In this document: positions 11,546 to 24,574 of the stretch, piece after piece
Position numbering within the stretch: the stretch's first letter is position 1
How the letters are laid out: every line of letters starts with the position of its first letter
Program-made: the position numbers and the translations under genes
DNA from: Epiperipatus broadwayi
Lineage: Eukaryota > Onychophora > Udeonychophora > Euonychophora > Peripatidae
DNA: 64,000 nt
Direction: 5' to 3'
Assembly: GCA_028023455.1 (NCBI GenBank)
Contig: JAQFVV010000049.1
Location: 3,594,536-3,658,535 of the forward strand
Notes under the pieces: model-generated
What the model was told of the DNA's origin: nothing
Databases searched by the model: none
Seen by the model: the letters and a program-made list of their open reading frames with translations, nothing else

Positions 11546-14500
11546 AATCTACTGATGGTTCGATAAGTTAACACTTATCCTTAACTGAGTAAAAAAATAT
11601 AATAATAATCATTATAATAGATAGAACTGTTTCATATAGTTGTTGAATAGGTTGATTTATATTTAGCAGTATTTTTTATTTTCATATGCGTTAAAAACTC
11701 TTCCAAATAGTGGGTAATTTCATTGTTTTGTCACCCTTACCTTTTATTAAGTGATTATTTTCTCTCAGTAATAGTCTCAGTCATTGAGTTTAAGCAATAT
11801 AAATGTGGCCTTCAAGGTTGAAAGCATTGCTCAGCTATTTATTATTTAAAGTCTAAGTAAATTAATCTTTTCTTTGGAAGAAAATAAATGCTTATCTTAG
11901 AATTACATAGTAAAAGAAAAGAAATAATAATTGTTATAGAATTAATGCAATTTGTATTTTTAAAAATTTCTATAGCTTCTCTAAATACTCTTTAGTCATA
12001 CTTATTGCATAAATCTATGAAGAGATGAACTCAATAATACAGTAAAAAAATTTCTCAACAACTTCAGCCCTTGCTCTTCATGTATTGGATACTGGCCATT
12101 GCATAGACTTCCCAATATTAAAATCATATCTCCAATCACTAACCATGACCCAAGAGTATTTAGAGAAGCTGTAGAAAATTTAAAAACACAAATTGCATTA
12201 ATAGGCATGACAACTATAACATTATCAACCATTTGGAAGAGTTTTTTAATGCAAATCAATATAAAAAATATGTTAACAACCACGTTATACAGTTCTATCT
12301 ATTATAACCATATGATTATTACTATATTTTTTCACCCAGTTCAGGATGCATGTCATCTTACTGAAAGTTCAGTAGATTTATTTAATTTTAATAAGCATGG
12401 TTATTCCCGAAAACGTGTATAGATAAATTTAAATTGAAGTAAGCCCTTTCAATGAGCCATTGATCAATAATATTTGTACATAAATAAATATTAATAAGGA
12501 AAAGAATGCTCTATTCTTTAAGTTTTGATGTATTTAAATAAATATTTACTGACATTGTCATAAATTAAGTGGGATATTAATATATATTGGCCATATTTCA
12601 AATAAGGCTTAATTCATCTTATTTATTAATGGCTCATGGAAAGTAATTATTTCCATTTAAATGTGCATTATGTATGTATATATGTTAAATATTTGGCATA
12701 AATAAGTTGAAATGTTGAGACAATATTACAAAAAAATCAATTAAATGGTTCATCTTTCAGGAGATGTTTGAGCACCCAAAGAGTCAAAGCTGAGTTGTGA
12801 TCTGTGGATCCTTAATTCTGAAGTCTACTGCTTTATCAATGCACTAAACTTATAGAACAATATAATATTATATGAATTGGTGACATTTAGACATCAATGG
12901 CGGTAATTTTTTATATTTTTCCACTCCATGTGTTAATAAACTATTACCACTATAGTATTATGTTCAAGCAGTGACATTTGTTTATCAGTAGAAATAATTT
13001 TTAATTACTTTTCATTCTTTAATGTTACCAAATTTAAAAATCAAATATTTTAAATAAAAAATAGGATATAAATTTTCAGTCTTTTTAAAAAAGTAATTGT
13101 TATATAAAAAAGAATTAAAAATAATGGCTTACATCAAGACTTAAGTTATGGAAGTTGGTAAACTAATAACACACTCATGACTTATATCCAAATCTTGGAT
13201 AAAATTGTGAGTATAGCTAACAGATTTAGCTAGTGAAGAAATTCTTATCTTAAACTCACAATATTTTTATGTAACACTTCCAAAGTTTAATACTTCAAAC
13301 CCAACATTGGTGAGTAAATAAATATTTTTATGAGTATTAAAATATTTTTTCTTTTTTAAAATCTCAACAAATATTTTTACAAATATAATTTAAATCAGAA
13401 AATATTAAAGTTCTCTAAGTAAAAAAAATATCCTTATAAAAAATAAACAATCAAACAATTTTTATTTGAGAGGTCATATGACATTTGAGCACTGCATATG
13501 ACAGAGTTAAGGTATGATCCATAGAGCTTTAGCTCTTAAAGCATCACTGCATTAAAACATCAGAGTAAAACTAAAGTGGCTAATATTTTAAACAAACTAT
13601 CAATCATTATTAAAAACAAGCATAAAAATATTTTAAAAATACAAAGATTTTATTTTGGTATATTTAAAATTTGTATAGTACTTCATTCAAGAAGTTCAAA
13701 TTAGAATTTCTCTTACAAATAATCTGTGCATTAAAATCCCAGCTTATAATTATTAGGAAATAAATGGATATCTAGCTACTATTAGACAGAATATGAAGGT
13801 CTTAGAATCTGGTCAGATGAGTATTGATTATAGATGAGCAATATGATTTAGTCTTGGCCTTTGGGATTACAAAGTCTGTGTCCATGCCTTATATTTATAT
13901 TAGGTATTAATAAATAAAAATATTTTTTTTTTGCAATTAGTACATTTGCATTAAGTTATTTCAATCAAATTTTAGTTGAGTTATTGCAAAAATGTGAAAA
14001 TGTTGTTACTATTTTTTTTTTTTATTCAACAAATGATTAGCATCATTTTTATGCCAAATTTATTAACAAATATTTAAACAACAAGCTTAGTATAATATAA
14101 CCATATGTGATTTAGTGAGTTTTCTAGGTTTTAGTAATAATTAAAAATAATCATTATTTTTTTATGTGTTTATAATAACTATATGATGAGATAGTTAGCA
14201 TATATGTGGGCCATATGTATAACTTGAGATTAATTTAAAGTTAGAAAATCATTAAAAATTTTCAGGTATAATAAACAGGCTTAAACATTTAGTTTATATA
14301 TACTAATCATCAAATATTGGCCTGTAAATGGATATCTAACTAGGAAATAAAGATCTCAGGTTAAGTGGATTGATAATATGTGGGTCAGTATGCTGACAAA
14401 AAATATTCTTGTAATATGACTCAGCTTTAAAGACTGTTGGTTATAATAGTGAGGCATTTTATTCCTATAGGAAAAATGAGTCCATATTTCTGTAGATAGC

Positions 14501-15705
14501 AGTAGTTATATAATTAGTAGTGGTTTATTTTTTTAAACGTTTAATATCTTAATTACCTTAGTTTTGATTTTTAAAACATGATTTCTAAAAGCATATTGGA
14601 ATATATTTTTTTAATCTTTAAAGTGAGTTCCAATAGTAGTGAAAATAAAGCGTATGATATTGCCTTGGGATATAATGTTTTAGCTGCTGTTTTTATTAGT
14701 AATTAAATCTGAAGATGTTTAATTACTTTTTTTTTTTAGAAAAAAAAATTCTTTCAATAATTATTTATTATACTTATGATAATATTAATGACAAAATTAA
14801 TTATTTTAATAATTTCTTTTATTTTTTGTTTTTGTTGAATTTATTTATTATTCTGAATGAACAAAATAGCTTTAGGAGATTTCTTGCAGAGCTTTTTTCT
14901 TTTCAATTAATAACATAATTTAATACAGATGACAACATATATATATATAATAAAATTGTTATATGTGAAAGAATATTTATATGCTCTATGCGACTATCAT
15001 AGCATCTTATAGTCAGCTATTGCATTACTATGTTTGCAAAGCAATTCATTTTACAACCCAAAATTAAATTAATATTCAAATACAAATGAAAACTTGCTGA
15101 TATTTGTCAAAAATATTATCAAACGATATAGAAATAGAAAATTTACTTGATGTAATTATAGTCTGGATTCAACCTCAGGCCAAGTGAAATTCTTTTTATA
15201 AGGCTTAAAAATTTTCTTTTAGGTAGTTCCATAGCCAACCATCTAACCATCTGACTGACATTGATCAGTAAATGGATATCTAACTATCTTTAATTAGATG
15301 TTAAAATAAGAATGAAAAAAATCAAATTCTCTATTTTTCCTCTATATTGGAAAAACCTCTTCCCTAAAATGGAATATTTATTTAAAAGCTGTTTTAGTTT
15401 ATATATATAATCATATGATTTGTTGATCAATGATCATGTAATGTTCAAGCAATACGACAGGGCAAGTATAGCATTGACCTGAAATTTAAACAAACTAAGA
15501 ATGTTTAATATATGAGACTATTCAACTGTGATATTCTAATTAATTGTCATATATCTTGCTTGGTATATCAAAAAATGTAAAACATACATTTTATTCTGCA
15601 ATTTGCAGAACTTCATCAGAGTTCAAATAGTGATTATAAAAATGAAGTAAAATTAGTATAAATGTATAAATTGATTAGTTTCAGGTTTCAGTATCATAAA
15701 ATAAA
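11546..15705. other. Long AT-rich non-coding stretch
   Basis: No supported gene over ~4.2 kb. A 107-codon plus-strand frame at 12099-12422 and a 93-codon antisense frame overlap each other and show no motif I recognise. Several T and A homopolymers are present. Confidence 0.5.
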
Positions 15706-15807
15706 GCGTTGGTGGTCGAGTGGTCAGCACAGCAGCCTTACAAGCAGTTGTCCCGGGTTCGCTTCCCGGCCGATGCTTTGACTGATGGAAAAAAAATAAA
15801 AATAAAA
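15706..15807 (+). repeat. SINE with tRNA-Val-like head
   Basis: Positions 15706-15776 (71 nt) fold as a tRNA. The acceptor GCGTTGG pairs with CCGATGC (7 pairs, two G-T). The T arm CCGGG/CCCGG is perfect around TTCGCTT. An anticodon loop CTTACAA would give UAC (Val). The internal GTGGTCA and GCCTTACA phrases are those of tRNA-Val. It is followed by TTTGACTGATGG and an A-rich tail, as in the other SINE copies here, rather than a T-run terminator. I therefore call it a SINE head and not a functional tRNA gene. Confidence 0.7.
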
Positions 15808-16462
15808 ATGTTAGATTTTGGTAGGAATTAAAAAATAAATTAATGTATCAATATATTTTCATTAAATTTGAATATTTAAATTAGGATGCTCTTTATAATT
15901 TGATCCCTCTTCCATTGTAAGATATAAAATAGGCACTATAACCTACACATACATATGTGAAATTATATATAAAATATATCTTTGAAAAAGATCACATTTA
16001 TAGTGTTTGAAACATTGGAAATAAATTAACATAATTTTAAATATACAATTGATTCAAAAATAAAATTCAGAATTAAAAAGAGTGTTATATTGACATTTAT
16101 ATTTATTGTAGAGCTTTAATCACTATTAAAAAAATAGAAGTTAGTAAATTGTTTTCTGAATTTGTTCTGACTGGATATTAGATTTAGGCCAACCATTCCG
16201 CAGCGTCTCAATATGATCATTTTAATAAAGATGATTTTCCTCAAAACTCACTTTTTAAATTTCTTAAACATCTTTTAATCAAAACAATATGACGAAATGA
16301 GAAACTAATAAACTATTATTAGCAAATGTTATTAGCTAGTCTATTTGTAATGTTTTGATTGTAAGCATCGAGAAAAGTTATAAAATCAACGTTATTAAAA
16401 TTATTAGTATTTAAAAATATGAAGATACTTAATATAAATAACATTTTTAAATATTTTATAAC
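15808..16462. other. AT-rich non-coding stretch
   Basis: No gene, RNA or repeat recognised. Confidence 0.5.
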
Positions 16463-16575
16463 TTTTTTTTTTTTCCATATGTCATAGCATCGGCCGGGAC
16501 GCGAACCTATACCCGTCTGCAAACAACTACTTGCTTGCAAGGCGGGTGCGATGACATCTCGGCTAACAACGCTTG
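16463..16575 (-). repeat. tRNA-derived SINE, most complete copy
   Basis: On the minus strand: GCGTTGTTAGCCGAGATG, an anticodon-arm region including CGCCTTGCAAGC, a long variable region, the B box GGTTCGCGTCCCGG, CCGATGC, TATGACATATGG and an A tail of about 13. The variable arm is long, as in type II tRNAs. It keeps the segment missing from the 1060-1140 copy. Confidence 0.75.
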
Positions 16576-17269
16576 ACTATTTTATAACTTTTCTCAAACA
16601 TTTGTTTTATTAAAAATTAAAAGGTAATGTAAATAAAATGTTCTTAGATAGTTCACTTTATAAAAAATCATGCGGTATAAGCAAAATCAAAATTAAAACT
16701 AAATTTATAATTGAGTAATTGTACTAATATGAATGGAATAAATAAACTTGAGTTTATAATCTATAATTAAATAATATAGCATAAAAATTAAAAGAAACAT
16801 AAAATTAATATAATATGAGAACAGCTTGCACACTGGGAGAACCTAATCTTTATAAAATCTGAATTTGAATTGCTGAAAAATAAAAACTAAATCTATAAAA
16901 TAACAGCAAAATTATCTACCCATCAATTAAAAAAACATAAAGTAATGAATTAGAAAGAACAATCAGATGTATCTAAAGCAACAATTGCACATGTATCAAT
17001 GAATATATGTTTGAATGAAAAAAAAAAACACAAGAATATTGGCCAAAGAGGAAAAGATAAAAATAAGAAAATTTTAATAAGTTGTTCACTTGATAATGTT
17101 AAATAAATCCCTAATCAATCTAATGCAGCGATCTATAATATTTAGACATCACTCATCAATCTTGCTTGTAAAAATGAACAAATTAGGATGAACTTTTTAG
17201 ATTATATAAAATTTCTACTCACTGCTACTTTGACACATAATCTAGTTGGTTAAAATATCACTATTTAGT
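16576..17269. other. AT-rich non-coding stretch
   Basis: No supported feature. A short A run lies near 17021-17029. Confidence 0.5.
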
Positions 17270-17602
17270 ATTAAACCAGCAAGCATCACATGATCACATC
17301 TCCAATACTAGCACATAATTGTTTATAAGCAAAGCAAAGCAAAACTCCATATAGTAGTGCCACCTGTGCTAAACAGAGTAACCAATGGATGCCAGAAGGC
17401 TTGTGCATAAAATCCCTATCTAATGCCTACTCAGATCCAAAGCTCCTCATTGATGAAGGCCACAAGCCAGAAACTACTCTGGGGATATTGGATGAGTAGG
17501 CCTTAGATAGGGATTTTATGCACAAGCCTTCTGGCATCCATTGATTACTCGGTTTAGCACAGGTGGCACTACTATATGGAGTTTTGCTTTGCTTTGTTTA
17601 TA
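17270..17602. mobile_element. HHR1 retrozyme-like remnant, small inverted pair
   Basis: The left arm (minus orientation) includes the family's GCATCACATGATCACATC and TAGCACA phrases. An inverted repeat of ~110 bp per arm then closes near 17432. The outer ends CAAAGCAAAGCAAAACTCC and its complement form the outer arms. One plus-strand HHR copy (17433-17495) sits at the flip point. It has TTGATGA instead of CTGATGA and GAAACTACTC instead of GAAACTAGTC, so the catalytic core is broken. Confidence 0.7.
17433..17495 (+). ncRNA. Degenerate hammerhead motif, family HHR1
   Basis: The stem I outer (ATCCAA/TTGGAT) and inner (TCCTCA/TGGGGA) helices and stem II GGC/GCC are intact. The core C3 has become T and the G of the GTC cleavage triplet has become C. 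The fold is preserved but cleavage is unlikely. Confidence 0.6.
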
Positions 17603-18204
17603 TTTAATATTCATAAATGTAAATATCACTAATTCAATTCCTATGTTAACTATTATTGATCAGGTCAGTAATATACAGAAAGATGAGTAGAATAAGACAA
17701 CTCAAATCGCATAGGCTAATGAATATTTTCTTTTGATTCAAAATAATATAAGAATAATCAAATATATATTTAGTAAATAATAGTGAGTAACTATAGATTG
17801 ATTATCTGAAAAAAAAAAACCAGAGCTTATTTAAAAATTTTAAATTTTGTAAACTCTATTCTAATATTATATTGTGGTCATAGATATAATAGATGAATGT
17901 ATTAATTACATATGCTTACTCTAGGTCAATGTTTTTCAGCTTATAGACTATAAAGCATGTATAATCCATAATGCACCTGCATTTTCAATTTGGAATTTAA
18001 GTGCTTTGATTTTGGTTTGATTTTTTCCACCTTACGAGTCATCATATTATATACAATACTATGTTTAAATGCATAAACACTTCATTTATATTTCTTTTAA
18101 CCATCAACACCATCTTATCACTTTCAAACATTATAAATATATTGCAGGATCAAAATATCTCAAGATTAACTAATTTACTTGAGTTATGACTTTTATATAT
18201 TGCA
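17603..18204. other. AT-rich non-coding stretch
   Basis: No supported feature. Confidence 0.45.
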
Positions 18205-19140
18205 TCAACAATCTTTCTGTCTCATCTGTCATATAGTCTCTTTCTGGTCTTTTACAATATTTTGATATCAGATCGAAATTTAAGAATTCTCTATTGTCAT
18301 CAGTTCTAGTGTCTAGTTCATCTAACTTTTAAAAGTTTTATACTTTTTCAGTAAAATAAATCTCATCATATTTTACTGTGTGATTTTAAGATTTTGTATT
18401 CTCTTAGCAAAGGTATGGTCTTAGATTTATGAATAAATTCACATTTGTTCAAAATTTTCTTTTTCAAGAATATAGACATACTTCTTTTTAAATTTAAGCT
18501 GTTTTGTCTAAAACCACTCCATCCAAATTTAGATCTATGATTAATTTTATATATTATATTTTCATTTATTTAATAATTTATACAAAATCTTTATAGTTGT
18601 TAAAGTCTTCTAATTCATTATTACAAAATTTTTATTTTCCATTTTAAGAAACCAGTAAATGTTATTTTAGCCTTTTCATCATTTATGTTTAATTGGTTTC
18701 AAACTATAAAGCATTATTTTTAGATTTAATCACATAATCTGCAAATGTAAATGATTTAAGTAATCTCATTTGGTTTTTATTTTTTTAACATTAACATGAA
18801 ATTCCTTAATTTTTTTTTGTAAAATTGCTATAAAAATTTTAAAGTGTAGAATCAGTCTATTATATACACTTCCATCAATGTTGGTGTTTTTAATACCTTC
18901 ATATATTCTAATCATTTCTGTTATATTTCGATAAATATTTTTAAAAATATAATATCTTGAAACTCTTGATGTAAAAATTTAATCATGACAGGAATGCTTT
19001 TCATAATCTATAAATCCAAATTATAATTGTATTTTGAACTCATGAATCCTTTCTATAATTTTTCTTAATATTTAGATATGTTTTACTGTGATAAAACGAC
19101 TTTTAAATCCAGTTTACATTTTTGATTTCCTTGACTTAAA
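18205..19140 (-). pseudogene. Very old RTE-type LINE remnant
   Basis: Nucleotide similarity runs in order to the 30310-31300 RTE copy. For example, TCTGGTCTTTTACAATATTT near 18244 corresponds to the copy's TGGAGTCTTTTACAATCACT. TTTTCATAATCTATAAATCC near 18998 corresponds to the AFDS-coding segment. ACGACTTTTAAATCCAGTTT near 19106 corresponds to the GFK-coding segment. No frame is intact. Recognition rests on collinearity over ~900 bp. Confidence 0.55.
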
Positions 19141-19729
19141 GCTATTTATAAATGAATTGTAATAATGTTAGTAAAGTTTTTCCTTCTAGTCATTTGGTAA
19201 ACATTTATTATTTATATATTTTGCACATACCTTTATCAACTATTTCTATTTTTGTATTTCCTTTTTTTAGAATATACTTCCATAATTTCTTGCACCTTTT
19301 TCATTTTTTGGCATATTTAATTAATGATTCACCTTTTTAATTAAATACATATAATTTCGAATGATGTCACAACTGGAAGCTACTTTTTGGTTGTTGTTGT
19401 TGTTTTTTTTTATTACTGTGCAACTCATTTAAAGTTTTCCTACAATTCACGATGTTATCCATGCTTTTTTGAAATACTGCTACTTCATTTTATTACTGTT
19501 GAAACAACTTGTTTTTAATATATTGGGATATTATCTTATACTTTTCAAATGTCTGTCCTCTTCTATAGTTTTCTTTGCCATTTCACATTCATATGCTATC
19601 ATTAATTTTTACTGATATTTTATAAAATTCCAGATATTCATTTCTTCTAAATGGGTCAGTTAAAAATATTTTTTACATTTGTTTTTTTTTAAATACATTT
19701 TCTTGTCTCATTAAAATTTATTACTGAAT
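19141..19729. other. AT-rich non-coding stretch
   Basis: Possibly upstream continuation of the old RTE remnant, but no motif is legible. It includes a GTT trinucleotide run near 19390. Confidence 0.4.
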
Positions 19730-20072
19730 TTATGTCACATGATCACCATTTTTTATGCTTACAATGCTGAACTGAGTTCAGATCTATATGACTCAAGTGA
19801 ATGAGTTTGGGTTGGAAACAATACGGTGTTTTCATCTTGGGCTCCTAACTTTATAATTAACCAAACAAGTAAAGAGTGGCTGTTGGAGGAGTGCACTAGA
19901 TCCTAAGATCTGGCTGCAGTGCTCTCAATCCGATGCTCCTCACTGATGAAAGCCACAAGCTGGGGATGCTGAGTAGGCACTAGATAGGGATTTTATGCAC
20001 AAACCTTCTTGAATCCATTGATTACAAAAGCTTGCACTTGATGGCACTACTGTATAGAGAATTTGGTACTCA
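19730..20072 (+). mobile_element. HHR1 retrozyme-like remnant, single orientation
   Basis: It runs in family order on the plus strand: CTGAACTGAGTTCAGA, the GGTTGGAAA region, GATCCTAAGATCTGG, CTCCTCACTGATGAAAGCC, TAGGCACTAGATAGGG and ATTTTATGCACAAACC. A deletion after AAGCC removes GAAAC and the cleavage site, so the ribozyme (19930-19975) is inactivated. This is the only HHR1 locus here without an inverted partner. Confidence 0.65.
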
Positions 20073-23000
20073 GGTTATCTTATGAATTTATATCTGTTTA
20101 TATTAGTTGGCCATGAAGCACCCTAGTAGAATATCGCTTCTCTTTTTCTAATCTCATTCATGTCTGCCATCTTTAAATTCTATTAATATTTTTAAATTGA
20201 TCTCAAAATGTTTTTGGGACTATGAAATATCATTGTTAACATTGTCTTTCTTAGAAGCTTTTGACTTTATAGTTTTGTCTTAATACATATCTTAGTTTTC
20301 TCTAATAGATAATCATTTCTTCAGTCAAAACTTGAATACAAATTTTTTGTCAATTAAAATATAACCCAACTCTAAAATTTTTTTTGTCAAAAAAATTCAT
20401 GATGCAGCTTTTTTTTATTTTTACATATTGTTTATTTGATATTTTTTTATTAAGCTTAATTATTAATTTTGTTTATCTTTCAGATATTCAATCAATTATT
20501 CCAAAGTTGTATTTTCATGTTGACTCCCACAGAATTTGCTACATTAACTCATGTGCTTTTCAGAGCACTTCAAGCTATCTATTAAAAAATTGAGTTGTCA
20601 ATGATCAGCAAAAGTATAATATTATAATATCTCACATCAGTTTTTTTTTCAGCAGTGAAAACTAGGATTCTAAGTTGAAAGTAATGCATTTATAAATCTA
20701 AGGAGTCATATATTTTTTATACTATATAATTAATAACCTGAAATTTAATAATCTACTTAGTTATATAAATCTGATATCAAATCATTTTAGAGGCTTTTAG
20801 TCTTTGATTAGGAATATCAGTACCAACTTGACCTTTTTATGAACTTACTCATATTCTTCCAATATAGAAGTTTTCATTTACTTTAGAGCTTTCTTTAATA
20901 AATAACTTTAATTCCTGATATGAATCCCAATCTTTAAAGATTTAAAGGTAAAATCCAGAAACTGATATTACAATGAAGCTATTAGGACATTATATGATCT
21001 AACATTTATTTGTTATTCAAGCTTACATAGATGGTCTTAGAGAAGAATATAAGATTTGTTCTTGGAAGTATATGAGTAGGTGTATAAAAAAATTCGTATT
21101 TTTCTTATTGATATTAACTTTCTTAGCCAAATGGTAAAAATAATGTATGGAAGGCATATAAATATAATCTCTAAAATATACAAAAGCTTATCTAGTTAAT
21201 ATTTTGTATACAAGATTTACTTCATAGTTATATTGGAGTTTTAATGAATTTCAAAAATAAAAGATGGCTGTTTAATGCATAAGTGCATTAGTTTTAGATT
21301 TAAATTTTAATCCTGACTTACAAAAATAAGAACCAGAAATATTTATCAACCATTAATAAAAAATAAAAATCATATAATTAAAAATATAAATATTGAACAG
21401 CTAAATAGTAAAAATTATAAACATTAATATATAATTATAAAATAAAATATGGAAGAGGTGAATTTATAAAATTAATTATGGAAGTTATGAGTTTCTCAAT
21501 AAGAAGACATTATTGTTGCAGTAACACAATATATATTAAATTACAGACTTTTTTCTTTAACTTTTTTCAATAACTGAAATGGATTTCTGATTGGTCATGC
21601 AATTTTGGGTTGGAAAACTTATGTTTTATTTCTAACCATTGAAAGTTTTCTACTTTCAAAATTAATTATAAACACACAATACTCAACTGTTATACCATGC
21701 ATTGTACTATCATATTAAACTAATATTGCTTTTGTTGATTATGAAAAAACTCAATCCAAGCCACATGATAGAGACTTTGAAAAGATAAGAAATAGATGTA
21801 CCTAAATGCAATTACTTAGACCAATCATAAGTATTTTGGATTGAGAGTGTGAATATTTGTATAGTACTCACTTCTATTACCAAAATTATATCTTTTATTG
21901 TTTGTGATAATATGTTTTGCTTTCTTAACAATAAATTATAATTTTGGGATTTAAAAAAAAAAGAAAAGATTGCAATACTCATGCAAATTTTTTTAAGCCT
22001 CATGTGATTTTTTTCTATTCATGGCTTGAGATTAACAATGCAATGCATCAAATATTTTAATCCAATTCTTCTGGTTCCTCTGCCTGTCAGGAATCTCTTT
22101 AGAATTTTTTTTTTTATTATGAACCTCCAAGAGATTATGCCACAACTTCTTTTATTACACAGATCAGATAATTGAATAAGCTTATTAAAATTCTTTTTTT
22201 AATTTTTCACTTAATATTTTAATTGGATTTTCTAATGCCTTATTTTTAATTGTTTTGATAAAACATCTTAACATTTTATTTCACCCATAATAATTTTCTT
22301 TTTGGATGGCTAATATACATTTACATATAAAAGTTCTGATCTTATTTTTGTTTTTAATTCTTTGTTTAATTCATTACAATATAACTGATACAAACATAAC
22401 GCAACATAGTTGATATTCTTTGTAATAAATCATTCCTTTTTTTACTTTGCCTATCCTATTGAAGTTAAATTAAAACACATAAAAACACTTTATGATAAAA
22501 AAAAAAATAACACCTTTTTAAAATTAATTCGTTTGTAGAATAGATTTTTAATTTTATTCTAATGAATAATTAAGTTTCTTGTGAATTAAAATGAAGTTTT
22601 TAATTAAGTAAATTTTATTAATATTGTTTTTGTCAAAATGCATAAATTTAATAATTGAAATGAAAATTATGCTTTTACTATTAATTTTCTATAGAAAATA
22701 AATTTTATGACAATACTTTTAATTAGGTTAGCTTTTTGAATTAGATATTAGCTTTGTGTAGCGTTAGCAAGTAAGCTTATTTATCTTATTAATAACATCT
22801 AATAAAGCTTTGTTCTCATTAATTAGCAAAATCTTTTCTCATCGCAAGAAAATTAACTTCTAAAAATATTCTTCTAATTGGATAATAATAGAATTTTCTT
22901 AATTAAAATTAAGAAAAAAATTTTTTTTTTTTGGTTAAAATAAGAAAACAATATTTTATATGTCACAACTTATAGTTTTATTAACAAATAATCTTTAATT

Positions 23001-24118
23001 AATCTTTTAAATGTATTATTTTATGTATTTTTTCATTAAATTGGAGTGTGGAATATGTAAAAAGTTTTTGAGAATGCATGCGCATATATATATATTATAT
23101 TTTAATTTAACAATTTGACAGAATTTTGAACTTAAGTAAAACAAACTTAAAAAGTTTAATTTTTTTTTTATTGAAAAGTAAACTGAATTATTTTATTTCA
23201 GAAATTTTTTTTTTTTAAAAAAGAGTATTTAAAATTAACTTTAAAAGCTATTATGTATTTATTTAACAATCATTATATATATATTCTTCTATTATGTTGA
23301 AATAATTAGTTGGCTGATTTTGTTATCTGAAAAACTGATTTTTCTGGTTGTTGTAAAGAATAACATTAAACAAAATAGATGATATATATATTGTTTAAGT
23401 GTTGATTGCTTTCATGTATAAATAAATATACGTCATCATTGTTCGATATTAGAATCCACTTAATGCTGAATTATAAATTTATTAAACGCACATTGATTAC
23501 GTAAGTAATATTTACTGAGGCTATAACCTCGATAATATGCTGAATGTATTTACGAGTTTAATTTAGTTTTTCTTTTCAAGTCATAACCTTTTTTTTATAT
23601 TACTCCAGCTATTCTTATTTTTTGACAAACGATTAATAAATCACTAAAATTAATGTAAGAGCTAACTTATACATTAAGGCAAAAAGATAGATTAAAAAAA
23701 TTAGGATATTCATTTATTTGAATAATCAGATATATTGCAAAAGAGGTACTCTCACTAAAATGATCAACTATCTAGAAAATTATCTGAACATTTTTTGACC
23801 CTACAGGATTCTATCATTGACTTTACAAAACTGAGTCAGAAGTAAAAAAAAAGAGATATTGCTTTGGTCAAATGCAATCAGTATAAATTAGAAAAGTCGA
23901 TTGCGTTGCTTTAGACCTTACTAATTAATAATCATTTTATATGTCATGTAATTAAGTGAAAACAATGTTTAAAATGGATAATAAAATATAATAGCATAAA
24001 TGTAAAAAATATGAATAAATGATTAATTAGCAATATGTTTATTGAATATAGATTGCATGTCTTCCTCATATGAACATACCCTTTTAATATTTGTCTGAAG
24101 ATTTTAATGATGGTATAT
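20073..24118. other. Long AT-rich non-coding stretch
   Basis: About 4 kb with T-rich and A-rich runs and no supported gene or repeat unit. The small open frames at 20384-20593 and 21812-22003 are low-complexity. Confidence 0.5.
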
Positions 24119-24261
24119 TATAAGATGTTATATGTTGGACTATTTCCATCATTTATGAGTAAATGTTGAATGTACAGAAAATTTTAAACTTTATTTAAAC
24201 TTTCCAAATACTAACAACTTGTTAGTAATAACATACAAATAGACAATACAGGTTAATAATT

Positions 24262-24306
24262 ACACAACGTTTCAAGTAGTATTATTCTCCACTCTTCTTC
24301 AGGTGT
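24262..24306 (-). ncRNA. Hammerhead-like motif, family HHR3, opposite arm
   Basis: Reverse complement of the 24400-24444 motif with one change, CTACTC to CTACTT, next to GAAAC. This weakens the base of stem II. Confidence 0.55.
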
Positions 24307-24399
24307 TGCTGGCCTATATGCACAGTGATAATATTCGCTTAGAAGTTAAACTCGCACCTTTAGATTCTTGAATATCAATCAAATTTTAAGACAAACACA

Positions 24400-24444
24400 A
24401 CACCTGAAGAAGAGTGGAGAATAATACTACTCGAAACGTTGTGT
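24400..24444 (+). ncRNA. Hammerhead-like ribozyme, family HHR3
   Basis: Core CTGAAGA (24404-24410; the variable seventh base is A) is followed by stem II GAGTGG/CTACTC with a 9-nt loop, then GAAAC at 24433-24437. Stem III is the palindrome AC/GT with no loop, which is only workable as a dimer. GTT ending at 24440 would be the cleavage triplet. Stem I is ACAC/GTGT. An extra A lies between core and stem II. Short-stem-III dimeric hammerheads are known from Penelope-like elements; assignment here is inferred from the fold. Confidence 0.6.
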
Positions 24445-24574
24445 ATTGTCTATTTTGTGTGTTATTACTAACAAGTTGTTTGTATTTGGAAAGTTTAAAT
24501 AAAGTTTAAAATTTTCTGTACATTCAACATTCACTAATAAATGATGGAAATAGTCCAACATATAACATCTTATA

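Larger units (their letters stand above)
24119..24574. repeat. HHR3-family inverted-repeat element
   Basis: The outer ends TATAAGATGTTATATG (24119) and CATATAACATCTTATA (ending 24574) are inverted copies. Both arms carry TTGGACTATTTCCATCAT, TTTAAACTTTATTTAAAC, CTAACAACTTG and a hammerhead-type block. The centre near 24310-24390 is single-copy. No coding frame. Part of the same repeat occurs at 36473-36667. Confidence 0.7.

Noticed and set aside
12099-12422. 107-codon open frame as a possible host exon
   Set aside because: No recognisable domain, no splice-site context, and an equally long antisense frame overlaps it.
15706-15776. Functional tRNA-Val gene
   Set aside because: The cloverleaf is good, but the flank is a SINE-type tail with an A run and no T-run terminator; other SINE copies share the same end.
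24119-24574. Classical MITE (cut-and-paste) interpretation of the inverted repeats
   Set aside because: Both arms carry a hammerhead-like core, no short fixed-length TSD is visible, and related families have long TSDs; a retroelement origin fits better.
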